A stretch of 64,000 nt of DNA. Source: JAHBVH01 sp034432375 (lineage in GTDB: Bacteria > Chloroflexota > Anaerolineae > Caldilineales > Caldilineaceae). The position numbers were made by a program, and so were the translations under genes. Where the stretch lies: the NCBI GenBank assembly GCA_034432375.1, contig DAOUCA010000101.1, forward strand, positions 62,001 through 126,000, given 5' to 3'. The notes below the pieces were generated by a model. It was not told where the DNA came from. It did no database searches and saw only the letters and a list, made by a program, of their open reading frames with translations. Shown here in pieces: positions 43,745-52,700 of the stretch. How positions within the stretch are numbered: the first letter of the stretch is position 1; each line of letters opens with the position of its first letter.

Positions 43745-44392
43745 ATGGCGAAAGCAAAGGCAAGTAGCACTGCGGCGGGGCGCAGTAGTTCCCGCAATAC
43801 GTTGCGGCAAAAGGCGGCGCAACAGCGCCGCAAGCAAAATCTGATCATTGGTGGTGCCGCCGCGGTCTTTGTGCTTTTGATTGGTTTTGTGATCTTCCAA
43901 CAGATCCGTAGAAGCCAACCGGTGGCCGGTGAAGAAGCATTGGCGTCCTTGGGTAACAACCATATTGATTTTGGTACGGTCTCACCGATTGCCTACAACA
44001 GCACGCCTCCTACCTCTGGTCCGCACTATGATAATTTGGTGGCGTGGGGTGTCTATGAGGAGCCGCAGCGCTACGAGCACCTGGTTCACAATTTGGAAGA
44101 TGGTGGGGTAGTGGTCTATTACCAATGTGCTGATGGGTGCCCAGAGATTGTTGATCAGCTCAAGGAACTGGTCCAGCCTTATGTCGCCGGTGGCCGTCAT
44201 GTTGTGTTGGCGCCCAACGATCCCACATGGAGTGTTAACGGTGGCCAACCGCTTCAGAAAGACATGGGTGCCACAATTGCGGTGACATCGTGGCAACATA
44301 TTCTGAAATTGGATGCGATGGATGGGGAGAAGATTCGTACCTTCATTGACCGCTATGAGGGGATCGATCATCACGTTGCGGGGATTGGGTAG
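43745..44392 (+). CDS. DUF3105 domain membrane-anchored protein
   Basis: A 215-residue protein. A basic N-terminal tail is followed by one membrane helix (LIIGGAAAVFVLLIGFVIF, about 34-52). The DUF3105 domain outside the membrane contains HIDFGTVSPIAYNSTPPTSGPHYDNLVAWGVY and HNLEDGGVVVYYQCADGC. Conserved His and Cys residues suggest metal binding. Function of the family is unknown. An AGGAG site lies before ATG 43745. Confidence 0.88.
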   Translation: MAKAKASSTAAGRSSSRNTLRQKAAQQRRKQNLIIGGAAAVFVLLIGFVIFQQIRRSQPVAGEEALASLGNNHIDFGTVSPIAYNSTPPTSGPHYDNLVAWGVYEEPQRYEHLVHNLEDGGVVVYYQCADGCPEIVDQLKELVQPYVAGGRHVVLAPNDPTWSVNGGQPLQKDMGATIAVTSWQHILKLDAMDGEKIRTFIDRYEGIDHHVAGIG

Positions 44393-44490
44393 AACGGTAG
44401 GTTGGTAGAGCGGTAAATCAGTAAATCGGTAGAACGGGAAATCAGTATACGACTTACTGATTTCCCGATTTACCGCTCTACTTCCCCCCT
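44393..44490. repeat. Short-tandem-repeat block with inverted ends, copy 3
   Basis: GGTAGAGCGGTAAATC-like units followed by their complements. GTAGAGCGGTAAATC (44405-44419) is mirrored exactly at 44467-44481, and GGGAAATCAGTA (44436-44447) at 44455-44466 across a 7-base loop. It fills the gap between two convergent genes and probably serves as a two-way terminator. Confidence 0.85.
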
Positions 44491-45333
44491 TCACACCCTC
44501 GCCTCCAGCCACGCCACCATATCCGCCAGAATCTCCTCTTTTTCCGGTTCATTCAAGATCTCGTGATAGAGCCCCTCGTAGAGTTTTATTGTCTTATCAG
44601 TCGACGCCGCTTTTGCGTAGAATTGCTTGCTGGCTTCTGGCGTTACCATGCGATCACTGGTGCCATGCAAAAGCAACAACGGCAGCTGGAAGTCGCGCAT
44701 GTGCTTCTGGACATAGTCGACTGCCCGTGCCATCGCCAGACCAGTAGCCATCGGGATGCTGCCGTGGTACACTAGGGGATCCTGTTGATTCTCTGCAATC
44801 ACGGCGGGATCGCGCGAAATGGCCGCAAACTCCAGCTGCCGAACGGGCAGTGCCGGCAAGATAGTGGCCAGCAGCCGGACGATGGCGACCAAGAGTGGTG
44901 ACACATTGTCTAGCTTAATCGCCGGCGCGCTGAGTATCACACCGTCGACTGTCGGTCTTTGGGTCAACACATAGTAACTCACCACGAGCCCACCCATGCT
45001 GTGACCAAACAAAAAGAGCGGCTGGCCTGTCGTTTCTTCTTGTACCCAACCTAGAAATTTACCAACGTCGTTACTGTGTTCGTCCATGTGGCGTAGCAGG
45101 ATGCGCTTGCCCGGTGAACGGCCGTGGCCCCGTAGATCAAAGGTATAGACGGTGTAGCCATGGCCGGCCAGAAATTCAGCGGCATGGCGGTAACGGCTAC
45201 TATGTTCGGCAATGCCATGGACCACGGCGACGGTTGCTTTGGGCGTCGCCGCGAGCCAACATTGGGCAAAGAGATCCAGGCCGTCAGCAGTAGTGAGCAC
45301 GCTTTCGCGATAGGTAAAGGGGGAGGTTGTCAT
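44491..45333 (-). CDS. Alpha/beta hydrolase, monoacylglycerol lipase-like
   Basis: A 280-residue lysophospholipase/monoacylglycerol lipase-type hydrolase. It has VVHGIAEHSSRYRHAAEFLAGHGYTV, FDLRGHGRSPG, the nucleophile elbow FGHSMGGLV (Ser about 113), LHGTSDRMVTPE (Asp) and the C-terminal His in YEGLYHEILNE. It hydrolyses carboxyl esters such as monoglycerides in the cytoplasm. It begins seven bases after the iron alcohol dehydrogenase stop on the same strand. Confidence 0.92.
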   Translation of the reverse strand: MTTSPFTYRESVLTTADGLDLFAQCWLAATPKATVAVVHGIAEHSSRYRHAAEFLAGHGYTVYTFDLRGHGRSPGKRILLRHMDEHSNDVGKFLGWVQEETTGQPLFLFGHSMGGLVVSYYVLTQRPTVDGVILSAPAIKLDNVSPLLVAIVRLLATILPALPVRQLEFAAISRDPAVIAENQQDPLVYHGSIPMATGLAMARAVDYVQKHMRDFQLPLLLLHGTSDRMVTPEASKQFYAKAASTDKTIKLYEGLYHEILNEPEKEEILADMVAWLEARV

Positions 45334-45339
45334 AAATAG

Positions 45340-46617
45340 TTACCAGCAGTGCATGGAATTTAGAAAAAGTTGACGTAGATCGGCGGCGCTTGCCGGCTTG
45401 GGTGAGAGCTTGGTCACCCGATGTTGGGGCAGCGTGCCCTCGACCAGCTGATCGACATCTGCCTCCGTAAAACCGAGTGTCGCCAACCCATTTGGCATCC
45501 CCGTCTTTTGCATAATGTCCACAATCGCGCCCGCTAAGATTTCCCCAGCATCTTCTGGCGCGGCACCAGCAATCTCCGCGCCCATGAGGCCAGCTGCATA
45601 GAGATGCAACTGCGGGTTCGTCTCTGCCGTCCAACGAAAGACCGCCGGCGCGTGCATAATGACCGACATGCCGTGCGGCACAATCGGGTGATCGGCTGGA
45701 TAGCCGGGAGGGACATACGCCCGCACCATGCCGGAGACGGGGTAGGACATGCCGTGGGGCAGGTGAACCCCGGCGTTGCCAAAGCCGATCCCCGCATAGG
45801 CCGCTGCCAGCAACATCTGCCCGCGCGCTTCGTCATCTTCGGGATCATCAACGGCGCGCACTAGGTTGGCCGCGACGGTGCTGATCGCTTTGGTCGCCCA
45901 GATCTCGCTGATCGGGTTGGCTCCTTGGTAGGCAGGGCGCATCTTGGGGCTATCGGGTGCAGGCCGTTGGCTGTAGGGGATGGCGGTCAGCGATTCGAGC
46001 GCGTGGCTAAGCACATCGAGCGCACTACAGGCCGCCACCATCTTGGGCAAGGTGCGTGTGTTGTCGGGGTCGATGATGCCCATAATCGGGCGCAGGGCAC
46101 GGTGGGCAATGCCGGTTTTGGCGTGCATTTCGACCAGATCAAAGATAGCGACCCCGGTTGTTTCGCTGCCGGTGCCTGCTGTGGTCGGCACCGCAATCAA
46201 GGGCTTAACCGGCCCTGGTACCGGTCGCCCTTGCCCAATCGGTGGGTTGACATAAGTAAGCAGATCAGCTGGGTACGTCGCATAGAGGTTGGCCGCCTTG
46301 GCCGTGTCCATGCTCGATCCGCCACCGACGGCGACATAGCCATCAAAGTTGCCGGCTTTCGCAAAATCAATCGCTTGTTTGAAGGAGTGGTCAGTCGGCT
46401 CGACGCGCGTTTGGTCATAGAGCACGGCGTCGATGCCCGCGGCGCGCAACGCGTCCAACACCACCGCCACTGGCTCCAACTTGGCGACGCGTGGGTCAGT
46501 CACCACCATCACCCGTTTGCAACCCAGATTGGCCATATCGCTGCCAATTTCGCGGGTGACGCCGGGGCCATATTTGATGCTGGAGGTGTCCATCGTAAAG
46601 GCGGTTTCGTGTTGCAT
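45340..46617 (-). CDS. Iron-containing alcohol dehydrogenase, hydroxyacid-oxoacid transhydrogenase-like
   Basis: A 425-residue group III Fe-dependent dehydrogenase. The opening HETAFTMDTSSIKYGPGVTREIG matches hydroxyacid-oxoacid transhydrogenase (ADHFE1 type). NAD-binding segments are VAVGGGSSMDTAKAANL and AVPTTAGTGSETTGVAIFD. Metal ligands appear in SALDVLSHALESLT and GNAGVHLPHGMSYPVSG. It would couple oxidation of 4-hydroxybutyrate-like acids to reduction of 2-oxoglutarate; the exact substrates are inferred. It forms an operon with the hydrolase downstream. Confidence 0.9.
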   Translation of the reverse strand: MQHETAFTMDTSSIKYGPGVTREIGSDMANLGCKRVMVVTDPRVAKLEPVAVVLDALRAAGIDAVLYDQTRVEPTDHSFKQAIDFAKAGNFDGYVAVGGGSSMDTAKAANLYATYPADLLTYVNPPIGQGRPVPGPVKPLIAVPTTAGTGSETTGVAIFDLVEMHAKTGIAHRALRPIMGIIDPDNTRTLPKMVAACSALDVLSHALESLTAIPYSQRPAPDSPKMRPAYQGANPISEIWATKAISTVAANLVRAVDDPEDDEARGQMLLAAAYAGIGFGNAGVHLPHGMSYPVSGMVRAYVPPGYPADHPIVPHGMSVIMHAPAVFRWTAETNPQLHLYAAGLMGAEIAGAAPEDAGEILAGAIVDIMQKTGMPNGLATLGFTEADVDQLVEGTLPQHRVTKLSPKPASAADLRQLFLNSMHCW

Positions 46618-46642
46618 GGGGAGTCCTTTCCTTGATGCGGAT

Positions 46643-46655
46643 TGCGTGTTGCGTG
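46643..46655. repeat. Dispersed TGCGTGTTGCGTG repeat, copy 4
   Basis: Exact copy of the element at 1149 and 31220, here upstream of the iron alcohol dehydrogenase gene. Confidence 0.75.
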
Positions 46656-46886
46656 AACTGATGGCTGGTATATGACTGCTTATCTGTGATGATGGCCTGA
46701 CTGTCTCTACGGGATCGAATGAGTTTAGGAGCCAGGTTGAACAATTCTTTCTGCACGCTTGTTACCTAAAGTTACTTGCCCCTAATAGATAAACCCTTTA
46801 AAAGGAGCACAATTGCTTTCATGCAAAAACCTTCTGATCGGTGCCACTTTTAAATGGGTCGTCCATAAGGGACAAAGCCGCGCAAA

Positions 46887-47594
46887 CTACCCTTTGTCGG
46901 CCAGCAACAGATCTGCTAATTCAGTGAAATTTTGCACGGTAGCATCCGGTTGATAGTGATGATCCTCTGACGGCATAGTATAACGGTTGACATAGATTGC
47001 CCGAAAGCCACAGGCGCGCGCGCCAATCGGGTCAAAGGAGTTAGCCGAGACCATCATGCATTCGCCGACTTCCAGCCCCAAATATTGGGCCGCGCCGCGG
47101 TAGACCGCTGGATGGGGTTTGAAAGCACCGGCGCTGTTCACCGAGTAGATCTCATCAAAGTTCCAGCGTACACGATTCTTGGCCAGATGGTGCAGAAACT
47201 CCGGCTCACCGTTGGAGAGGATCACAAGCTTGAAGCGGGTATGCAACCGTTCTAACGCCGGCAGCACATCGTCAAAGGGGAAAAGCTGTTGCCAGTTCTG
47301 CATGAACGCAGCCTCTTCCTCCGGTGTAAACGCAATGCCATTGCGGCGTAACACGTAGTTAAAAGCCCGGCGCGCCACTTCCAAATAACCACTGTGGCCC
47401 AGCATCATAAGCGTGTCTTGATACTGTTCCAGCCGTTGACGCTCCCGCCATTGCCCCCAAAACTGTTCGGCCGTAACTGTCGCCTCTTTGGCCTGTAGGA
47501 AGGGCTGCAACGGTGGCGTCAGGCTACCACCCAAATCGAGAATGGTGCCAAAGAGATCAAAGGTGAGGGCTTGGACAGTAGAAAAGTCGCGCAT
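46887..47594 (-). CDS. HAD-superfamily hydrolase, haloacid dehalogenase type
   Basis: A 235-residue HAD hydrolase: LTFDLFGTILDLGG (DxxGT nucleophile; the second Asp is replaced by F, as in 2-haloacid dehalogenases), LVILSNGEPEFL (motif II), a Lys in AFKPHPAVYRGA (motif III) and MVSANSFDPIGARACGFRAIYVNR (motif IV). The VSANSFDPIGA segment resembles type II haloacid dehalogenases. The start was set at ATG 47594; the frame extends to 47699. AGGA lies 12 bases before. The substrate is unknown. Confidence 0.9.
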   Translation of the reverse strand: MRDFSTVQALTFDLFGTILDLGGSLTPPLQPFLQAKEATVTAEQFWGQWRERQRLEQYQDTLMMLGHSGYLEVARRAFNYVLRRNGIAFTPEEEAAFMQNWQQLFPFDDVLPALERLHTRFKLVILSNGEPEFLHHLAKNRVRWNFDEIYSVNSAGAFKPHPAVYRGAAQYLGLEVGECMMVSANSFDPIGARACGFRAIYVNRYTMPSEDHHYQPDATVQNFTELADLLLADKG

Positions 47595-47715
47595 AAGGAA
47601 TCCTAACCGCTTCATCGGTGCTTGTACTGGTGAAGAACTTGCGTAATATCGATAGTTTTCTCTGCTACCGATTAAAAACAATTTATTGTCTACTGTCAAG
47701 CCGGCGGAATACCGG

Positions 47716-47795
47716 GGGTGCGTACCACATTGGGGGGATTACGCCGGACGATCAATTTTGTCCTTCTGTGTAATCCCCCAAAATGGGACGCACCC
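47716..47795. repeat. Imperfect inverted repeat (GGGTGCGT...ACGCACCC)
   Basis: A left arm of 27 bases (47716-47742) and right arm of 26 bases (47770-47795) pair over most of their length. Each carries a GGGGGATTAC/GTAATCCCCC core. It lies in the 568-base gap between the HAD gene and the sugar transporter operon. A possible small non-autonomous element; the remainder of the gap shows only a short dubious reading frame (47752-47994). Confidence 0.65.
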
Positions 47796-48162
47796 GAATA
47801 CCTGAAACTCTTCGCCCTCTGACTCTGATGTGCGTTTCCATACCTGTAAAGGGATACTGAAACGTGGTTTGACACCTTCCAGTGATAGTGCTATGATCAA
47901 CAGCAGTGGTAGGCGTCACGTTCCCCATCCCCAAAGTTCCTGTAGATAAATTCTCAGAAACATTCATCCTTCTGTGGATCAGACGTTTGCACAATCACTT
48001 TCCTATTTTGGTAAATTAGGATCTACGCAAGTTTCTATCTCGAAAGAGCAAAAACTGTCTATTCGACCGGTGAACTGTCTAGATCCTACAAATGTGAAAT
48101 TCACTTTGTCATGTGCTGCAAAGCTGCGGCACGCGATAGTAGTTGATGGAGGCCATTATACT

Positions 48163-49128
48163 ATGACAGCCATAGGCGAGGCAGCAGCTGTGTACAAGCC
48201 GCCCAAACTCATGCTGTGGGCACGACTGTTGGGGATCCGCTCGCCAATGGCTGCGCAGCGCGCAAAATGGGGGTATATCTTTTTGTTGCCGTGGGCCCTC
48301 GGGTTGCTGATCTTTATTTTGGGGCCAATCTTAGCCTCAACCTATCTTAGCTTCACCAGCTACGATATCCTCAGTGCACCGCAATTTATTGGCCTGGAAA
48401 ACTATGTCAAAGCATTTACCGACGATGTTCTCTTCTGGCCTTCGCTAGGGCGCACCTTCACCTATACGTTGGCGGTTGTCCCATTGAGCCTTGCCGGTTC
48501 TCTACTGTTGGCAATCTTATTAAACCAGGGGATCAAAGGAACCAATATTTTTCGGACCCTCTTTTTCCTGCCCAGTTTAACACCGGCGGTTGCCTTGGCA
48601 CTGCTTTGGACATGGCTCTTTCACCCGACGGTTGGGCCAATTAATATCGCTTTGGGATGGGTCGGGATAGCAGGGCCCGGTTGGCTTTCGGATAAGAATT
48701 GGGCGCTACCCGCGCTGATCATCATCAGCCTGTGGGCCGCGATTGGTGGCAATTCAATGTTGATCTTTCTGGCGGGTCTGCAGGGGGTTCCGCAAGAGCT
48801 TTATGAGGCAGCGGAGATCGATGGTGCCGGTAATTGGGCAAAGTTTCGCTCGGTTACCTTGCCACTGATTTCGCCAACCCTCTTCTTCAATCTTATTTTG
48901 GGCATTATCGGGGCGCTCAAGGTCTTTACACTGGCCTTCGTTGCAACGTTAGGCGGACCATCCTACTCGACATGGTTCTATGCCCTGCATATCTACCGCC
49001 AGGCGTTTGAATATTTTCGCATGGGCTACGGCTCCGCATTGGCCTGGATCTTTGTGGTCGTGCTCTTGATCTTTACCTTTATCCAACTGCGCTTCTCGCA
49101 ACGCTGGGTCTATTACGCCGGAGAATAA
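48163..49128 (+). CDS. Sugar ABC transporter permease (MalF/UgpA-like)
   Basis: A 321-residue permease with six membrane helices, starting with WGYIFLLPWALGLLIFILGP and FTSYDIL, and the EAA-type loop YEAAEIDGAGNWAKFRSVTLPLI. The start was set at ATG 48163, preceded by GGAGG ten bases before; the frame extends to 47974 through sequence without coding character. It forms a heterodimeric channel with the next permease. The substrate (a sugar or glycoside) is unknown. Confidence 0.92.
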   Translation: MTAIGEAAAVYKPPKLMLWARLLGIRSPMAAQRAKWGYIFLLPWALGLLIFILGPILASTYLSFTSYDILSAPQFIGLENYVKAFTDDVLFWPSLGRTFTYTLAVVPLSLAGSLLLAILLNQGIKGTNIFRTLFFLPSLTPAVALALLWTWLFHPTVGPINIALGWVGIAGPGWLSDKNWALPALIIISLWAAIGGNSMLIFLAGLQGVPQELYEAAEIDGAGNWAKFRSVTLPLISPTLFFNLILGIIGALKVFTLAFVATLGGPSYSTWFYALHIYRQAFEYFRMGYGSALAWIFVVVLLIFTFIQLRFSQRWVYYAGE

Positions 49129-49133
49129 TCGTT

Positions 49134-50045
49134 ATGACGACACAAAACGAAATTCTGAGCAATATTGGCACCCAACCGACGCAGCGTGCTGTAACGGGGG
49201 CAAAGTTTCAACTTCGGCCCAATACGATTCTGCTCTATGCGATCTTGGTGCTGCTCTCTGCGCTCTTTATGTTCCCCTTCTTTTGGACGGTATCCAGTTC
49301 ACTCAAGGCCCCCTTTGAATTGATGACCTTTCCACCAACTTGGCTACCAGCAACACCGCAATGGCAAAATTATGCCCGCGTGATCGAAAAGGTGCCTTTT
49401 CTTCTGTGGACCTGGAACACCATCTATGTGGTGACGATTGCTACACTGGGCTCGGTGATCTCGGCCTCGATTGTGGCCTATTCGTTTGCCCGTTTTGAAT
49501 ACCCGGGGCGCGATGTGATCTTTATTATCACCCTCGGTACCATGATGTTGCCGGCGCAAGTCACCTTGATTCCGCAATTTATCCTCTTTAACAAATTGGG
49601 CTGGATCAATTCGCTCTACCCTTTGTGGGTACCCTATATCTTTGGCGGTGGGGCGTTTAATATCTTCTTGCTCCGTCAATTTATTCAATCGCTACCACGC
49701 GAATTAGATGAGGCAGCACTGATTGATGGTGCTAGTTACGCACGAATCCTTTGGACAATTCTGTTGCCATTGGCCAAACCGGCCCTTGCCACCGTCGCTG
49801 TGATTTCGTTTATCGGCCACTGGAATGACTTTGTCAGCCCATTGATCTATCTCAATTCGCCGGAAAAGTTTACGTTGGCCCTGGGCTTGAACTACTTTAA
49901 GAGTGTGCCGGAATCGTCGGGATTGCCTTTGCAACATCTGCTCATGGCTGCCTCGGTCATGATCATCATGCCGGTTCTCATCCTTTTCTTTGCTGCCCAA
50001 CGGTACTTTGTACAAGGGATTGTACTTTCAGGGATCAAGGGATAG
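49134..50045 (+). CDS. Sugar ABC transporter permease (MalG/UgpE-like)
   Basis: A 303-residue partner permease with six helices and the EAA motif ELDEAALIDGASYARILWTILLPL. It starts five bases after the previous stop, with GGAG within the end of that gene. Together with the upstream permease and the substrate-binding lipoprotein it forms an importer. No ATPase gene is present; such systems often share one MsmK-type ATPase encoded elsewhere. Confidence 0.92.
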   Translation: MTTQNEILSNIGTQPTQRAVTGAKFQLRPNTILLYAILVLLSALFMFPFFWTVSSSLKAPFELMTFPPTWLPATPQWQNYARVIEKVPFLLWTWNTIYVVTIATLGSVISASIVAYSFARFEYPGRDVIFIITLGTMMLPAQVTLIPQFILFNKLGWINSLYPLWVPYIFGGGAFNIFLLRQFIQSLPRELDEAALIDGASYARILWTILLPLAKPALATVAVISFIGHWNDFVSPLIYLNSPEKFTLALGLNYFKSVPESSGLPLQHLLMAASVMIIMPVLILFFAAQRYFVQGIVLSGIKG

Positions 50046-50183
50046 TAGAGGAGTAGTACAGAGCAGTATCAGTAGACCGCAACGTTCTCTGGCTTCGCGC
50101 CCCAAGGGCTCCCGCTCAGCCGCTGAGCGTTGCGATCTGCTGAGGATACGAATGTTATCAACAAAATCAATGGAGGAATAGTT

Positions 50184-51515
50184 ATGACGAATCGAACAGT
50201 ATCACGACGTACACTGTTGCAATGGATGGGGGCCGGTTCAGCTGCCCTTGCCGTGGCTGCCTGTGCACCAGCGGCTGCACCAAGTGGCGACGGTGGCAGC
50301 GCTGCGCCAAGCACCGCGCAGAAGGAGATGAGTATTGCCACCTATGCCGACCCGCGCAATGAATGGCAGCGTACGGTTGCCAAAGCCTGGGCCGCCGAAC
50401 ATCCCGATGTCACGCTCAATATCGATGAGGTGATCTATGGCGAGATGAACAAGAAGCAACAGGCCGCGATGGCGACGAATACGCTCTGGGATGTCTCCTT
50501 TAGCGGTGTGAAGTGGTTCCCCTTTCTGGTCTCCAAAGGAGCATTTGTCGCCCTGGAAGATCTAATTAGCCAGAATGACCCCGGCATGGATGATTTCTTT
50601 AGTGCCGGTTTGGCGGGCAGCAGCGTGGACGGTAAGCTCTATGGAATGCCCTACCTGATGCACCCAGGCAATCCAGCGTTGATTATCTTCAATCTCGATC
50701 TGCTCGATGCCAAAGGGCTAACCCCACCGGAAACCAATGATTGGACGACGACCGACTATGCTGAGTTGGCCGCGGCGGCAACCGATCCCGCCAATAAAAT
50801 CTTTGGCACCAACGTAATGGCTGCCAACTATTACGACCAATGTTCTTTTGCGCGTACCTATGGCGGTGATATTCTCGACGCCGAGGCGAACAACTTCACC
50901 TTTGCCACCGACCCGGCTTGTGTCGAAGCGGCGCAATGGGTAACCAGTTTGCATACCGACCTAAAAGCGGCCCCCAACCGGGCCGAATCCGAAGGGCTCT
51001 CCTTCCCCACCGGGACCATGGCCACTTCACTCTTGGGCACCTATGCTGTACGCAGCTTGGATGAAACGATCGCCGATCGCTTCAAATATGATATTCGCCT
51101 CTTCCCCAACGGCCCCGATAGCCCCCGTGGCTACCAAGCCTTTGTCGAGTGCTTTTCGGTCGCTGCGCAATCGAAATACCCCAACGAAGCCTTTGATTTG
51201 GTGGTGGCGGAAACGTCAACCCAAACAGGAATCGATTCGGTGCTCAACAGCAGCAACCAACCAACCGCGCGTAAATCAGTCTGGGAAGCCCCAGAGGTCA
51301 GCAGCATCCTTCACCCCATCTTCCAAGATGCGCTGGACTGGATGTCAAACGAGCCAGGGCCTTTCCCACACCCGTCGAACCTGCGTTTCCAAGAATTACA
51401 GGACACGTGGGCCAATACAAGTTCCGAACTCTTCTACGGCGAAGTTCCCTTTGAAGAAGGTCTACAGGCCGTTCAAGATGCTTGCCAAGAGATTATGCAG
51501 TTACCACGTGCGTAG
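50184..51515 (+). CDS. Sugar-binding lipoprotein of the ABC importer
   Basis: A 443-residue extracellular solute-binding protein (family 1). The N-terminus has twin arginines (SRRTLLQWMG) and a lipobox VAAC, suggesting Tat export and lipid anchoring. The binding domain has IATYADPRNEWQRTVAKAW, VTLNIDEVIYGEMNKKQQAAMA and KLYGMPYLMHPGNPALIIFNLDLLD. A GGAGGA site lies seven bases before ATG 50184; a frame opening at 50130 was rejected. It captures the sugar for the two permeases just upstream. Confidence 0.92.
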   Translation: MTNRTVSRRTLLQWMGAGSAALAVAACAPAAAPSGDGGSAAPSTAQKEMSIATYADPRNEWQRTVAKAWAAEHPDVTLNIDEVIYGEMNKKQQAAMATNTLWDVSFSGVKWFPFLVSKGAFVALEDLISQNDPGMDDFFSAGLAGSSVDGKLYGMPYLMHPGNPALIIFNLDLLDAKGLTPPETNDWTTTDYAELAAAATDPANKIFGTNVMAANYYDQCSFARTYGGDILDAEANNFTFATDPACVEAAQWVTSLHTDLKAAPNRAESEGLSFPTGTMATSLLGTYAVRSLDETIADRFKYDIRLFPNGPDSPRGYQAFVECFSVAAQSKYPNEAFDLVVAETSTQTGIDSVLNSSNQPTARKSVWEAPEVSSILHPIFQDALDWMSNEPGPFPHPSNLRFQELQDTWANTSSELFYGEVPFEEGLQAVQDACQEIMQLPRA

Positions 51516-51534
51516 GTGGTAGTGCAGCGAGTAT

Positions 51535-51591
51535 TTAATTTTTAGAAATCACTGTAGCAGCGCAAGCTATCAGAGATTTCTAAAAAATTAA
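51535..51591 (+). terminator. Hairpin downstream of the sugar-binding gene
   Basis: TTAATTTTTAGAAATC (51535-51550) pairs with GATTTCTAAAAAATTAA (51575-51591), with one bulged A. It lies 20 bases after the stop codon and is AT-rich. Confidence 0.5.
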
Positions 51592-51620
51592 GCGGCCAGA
51601 CAAGTCGAACAGTTGTGGCT

Positions 51621-51674
51621 AAATAAAAAGGAGGGAGCGTGCTTTGATCAAAGCACGCTCCCTCCTTTTTATTT
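51621..51674. terminator. Bidirectional terminator, perfect 54-bp palindrome
   Basis: Bases 51621-51674 equal their own reverse complement. The arms run AAATAAAAAGGAGGGAGCGT to a central TGATCA. The A-run and T-run at the ends act as T-tracts in both directions. It lies between the sugar transporter operon and the convergent NHL-repeat gene, overlapping the NHL stop codon by two bases. Confidence 0.9.
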
Positions 51675-52542
51675 AGGGGTAGATGCGCACAAACTTCTGC
51701 AAGCGCCCATTCGCCTGCACTTCGCCCACATAGAGATCGCCACGTGAATCTGCCCAGATGCCGTGAGGAAAGGCAACAAATTCGCCGGGTTTATCGCTTT
51801 GCACGCGCCCACCCCATTGCGACAATAGCTCACGATCCAGTGTATAGATGCTAATCTGCTGATCCATTTCGGCGATGTAAACCACATCCTCCTTGGGATC
51901 AAAGTAGATTGTATCGGGATGATAAAGCCCCGCCCACTCACGCAAGAAGTTGCCGTCGGTATCGAAAATTTGGATGCGATTGTTGGTGCGGTCGCAGACC
52001 CAAAGGCGGTCAAATTTGTCGATGCGCACACAGTGGGACAGCTCAAATTGGCTAGGCTCGGTGCCCCAGCTACCCCATGATTTGATCAGCTTCCCCGCTG
52101 GCGTATATTTGTGGACGCGCGCATTGCCATAGCCATCGGTGATAAAGAGCGACCCATCGGCACTAATGGCCAGGTCGGTCGGCAGGCGGAACGGGTCGCC
52201 GTCGTTGGCACCCTGGACATGGGGTGTGCCGATCGTCAATTCTAACTCACCCTTTTTGTTAAACTTGCGGACGCAGTGGGTCTCGCGCTCGGTACACCAG
52301 ACGTTGTCGTCGCCGTCAATATAGATGCCGTGCGCGTCTTCCAGCACATCTTCGCCCCACGAATCGAGAAAGTTGCCGTCGCGGTCAAAGATCACCAGCG
52401 GATGCTCGCTGCGCGAGTAGACGTAAACATTATCCTTGGAATCACAGGCCACCGCCGGAATCCAGCCCCATTCCCAGCCGCTGGGGAGCTTGCCAAAATT
52501 GGGGATCACCTCATAGGTGTATTTGCCACTGCCAAAAGCCAT
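51673..52542 (-). CDS. NHL-repeat six-bladed beta-propeller protein
   Basis: A 289-residue propeller. Repeats of about 45 residues include AVACDSKDNVYVYSRSEHPLVIF, HGIYIDGDDNVWCTERETHCVRKF, LAISADGSLFITDGYGNARVHKY, VRIDKFDRLWVCDRTNNRIQIF and HGIWADSRGDLYVGEV. The fold resembles the lyase half of peptidyl-glycine amidating enzyme, but key residues were not confirmed. It has no signal peptide. It converges with the sugar importer and may bind or lyse a substrate related to it. An AAGGAG site precedes ATG 52542. Confidence 0.85.
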   Translation of the reverse strand: MAFGSGKYTYEVIPNFGKLPSGWEWGWIPAVACDSKDNVYVYSRSEHPLVIFDRDGNFLDSWGEDVLEDAHGIYIDGDDNVWCTERETHCVRKFNKKGELELTIGTPHVQGANDGDPFRLPTDLAISADGSLFITDGYGNARVHKYTPAGKLIKSWGSWGTEPSQFELSHCVRIDKFDRLWVCDRTNNRIQIFDTDGNFLREWAGLYHPDTIYFDPKEDVVYIAEMDQQISIYTLDRELLSQWGGRVQSDKPGEFVAFPHGIWADSRGDLYVGEVQANGRLQKFVRIYP

Positions 52543-52606
52543 TGGTTTCTCCTTGCTACCTTGGACCTGAACTGTTTCGATTGTTGTTGCGGGAAAACTA
52601 TCGTTT

Positions 52607-52664
52607 TATCGAACGTGACATCGCCAAAGTATACTGTTATACTTTGGCGATGTCACGTTCGATA
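52607..52664. repeat. Perfect 27-bp inverted repeat with 4-base loop
   Basis: TATCGAACGTGACATCGCC and following bases (52607-52633) are the exact complement of 52638-52664, with CTGT between. It lies between two divergent genes, the NHL protein and the antitoxin-like gene. It could be an operator, a leader hairpin or a short mobile palindrome. Confidence 0.9.
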
Positions 52665-52700
52665 GGCCTAAAATTTATTTCCCTGAACATTTAGAACCTT

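Noticed and set aside
47752..47994. 80-residue minus-strand frame in the gap before the sugar transporter operon
   Set aside because: It crosses an inverted repeat, has no recognisable domain and no clear ribosome site.
47974..48162. Upstream extension of the first sugar permease
   Set aside because: The GGAGG site and typical permease N-terminus fit ATG 48163; the extension is polar and lacks coding character.
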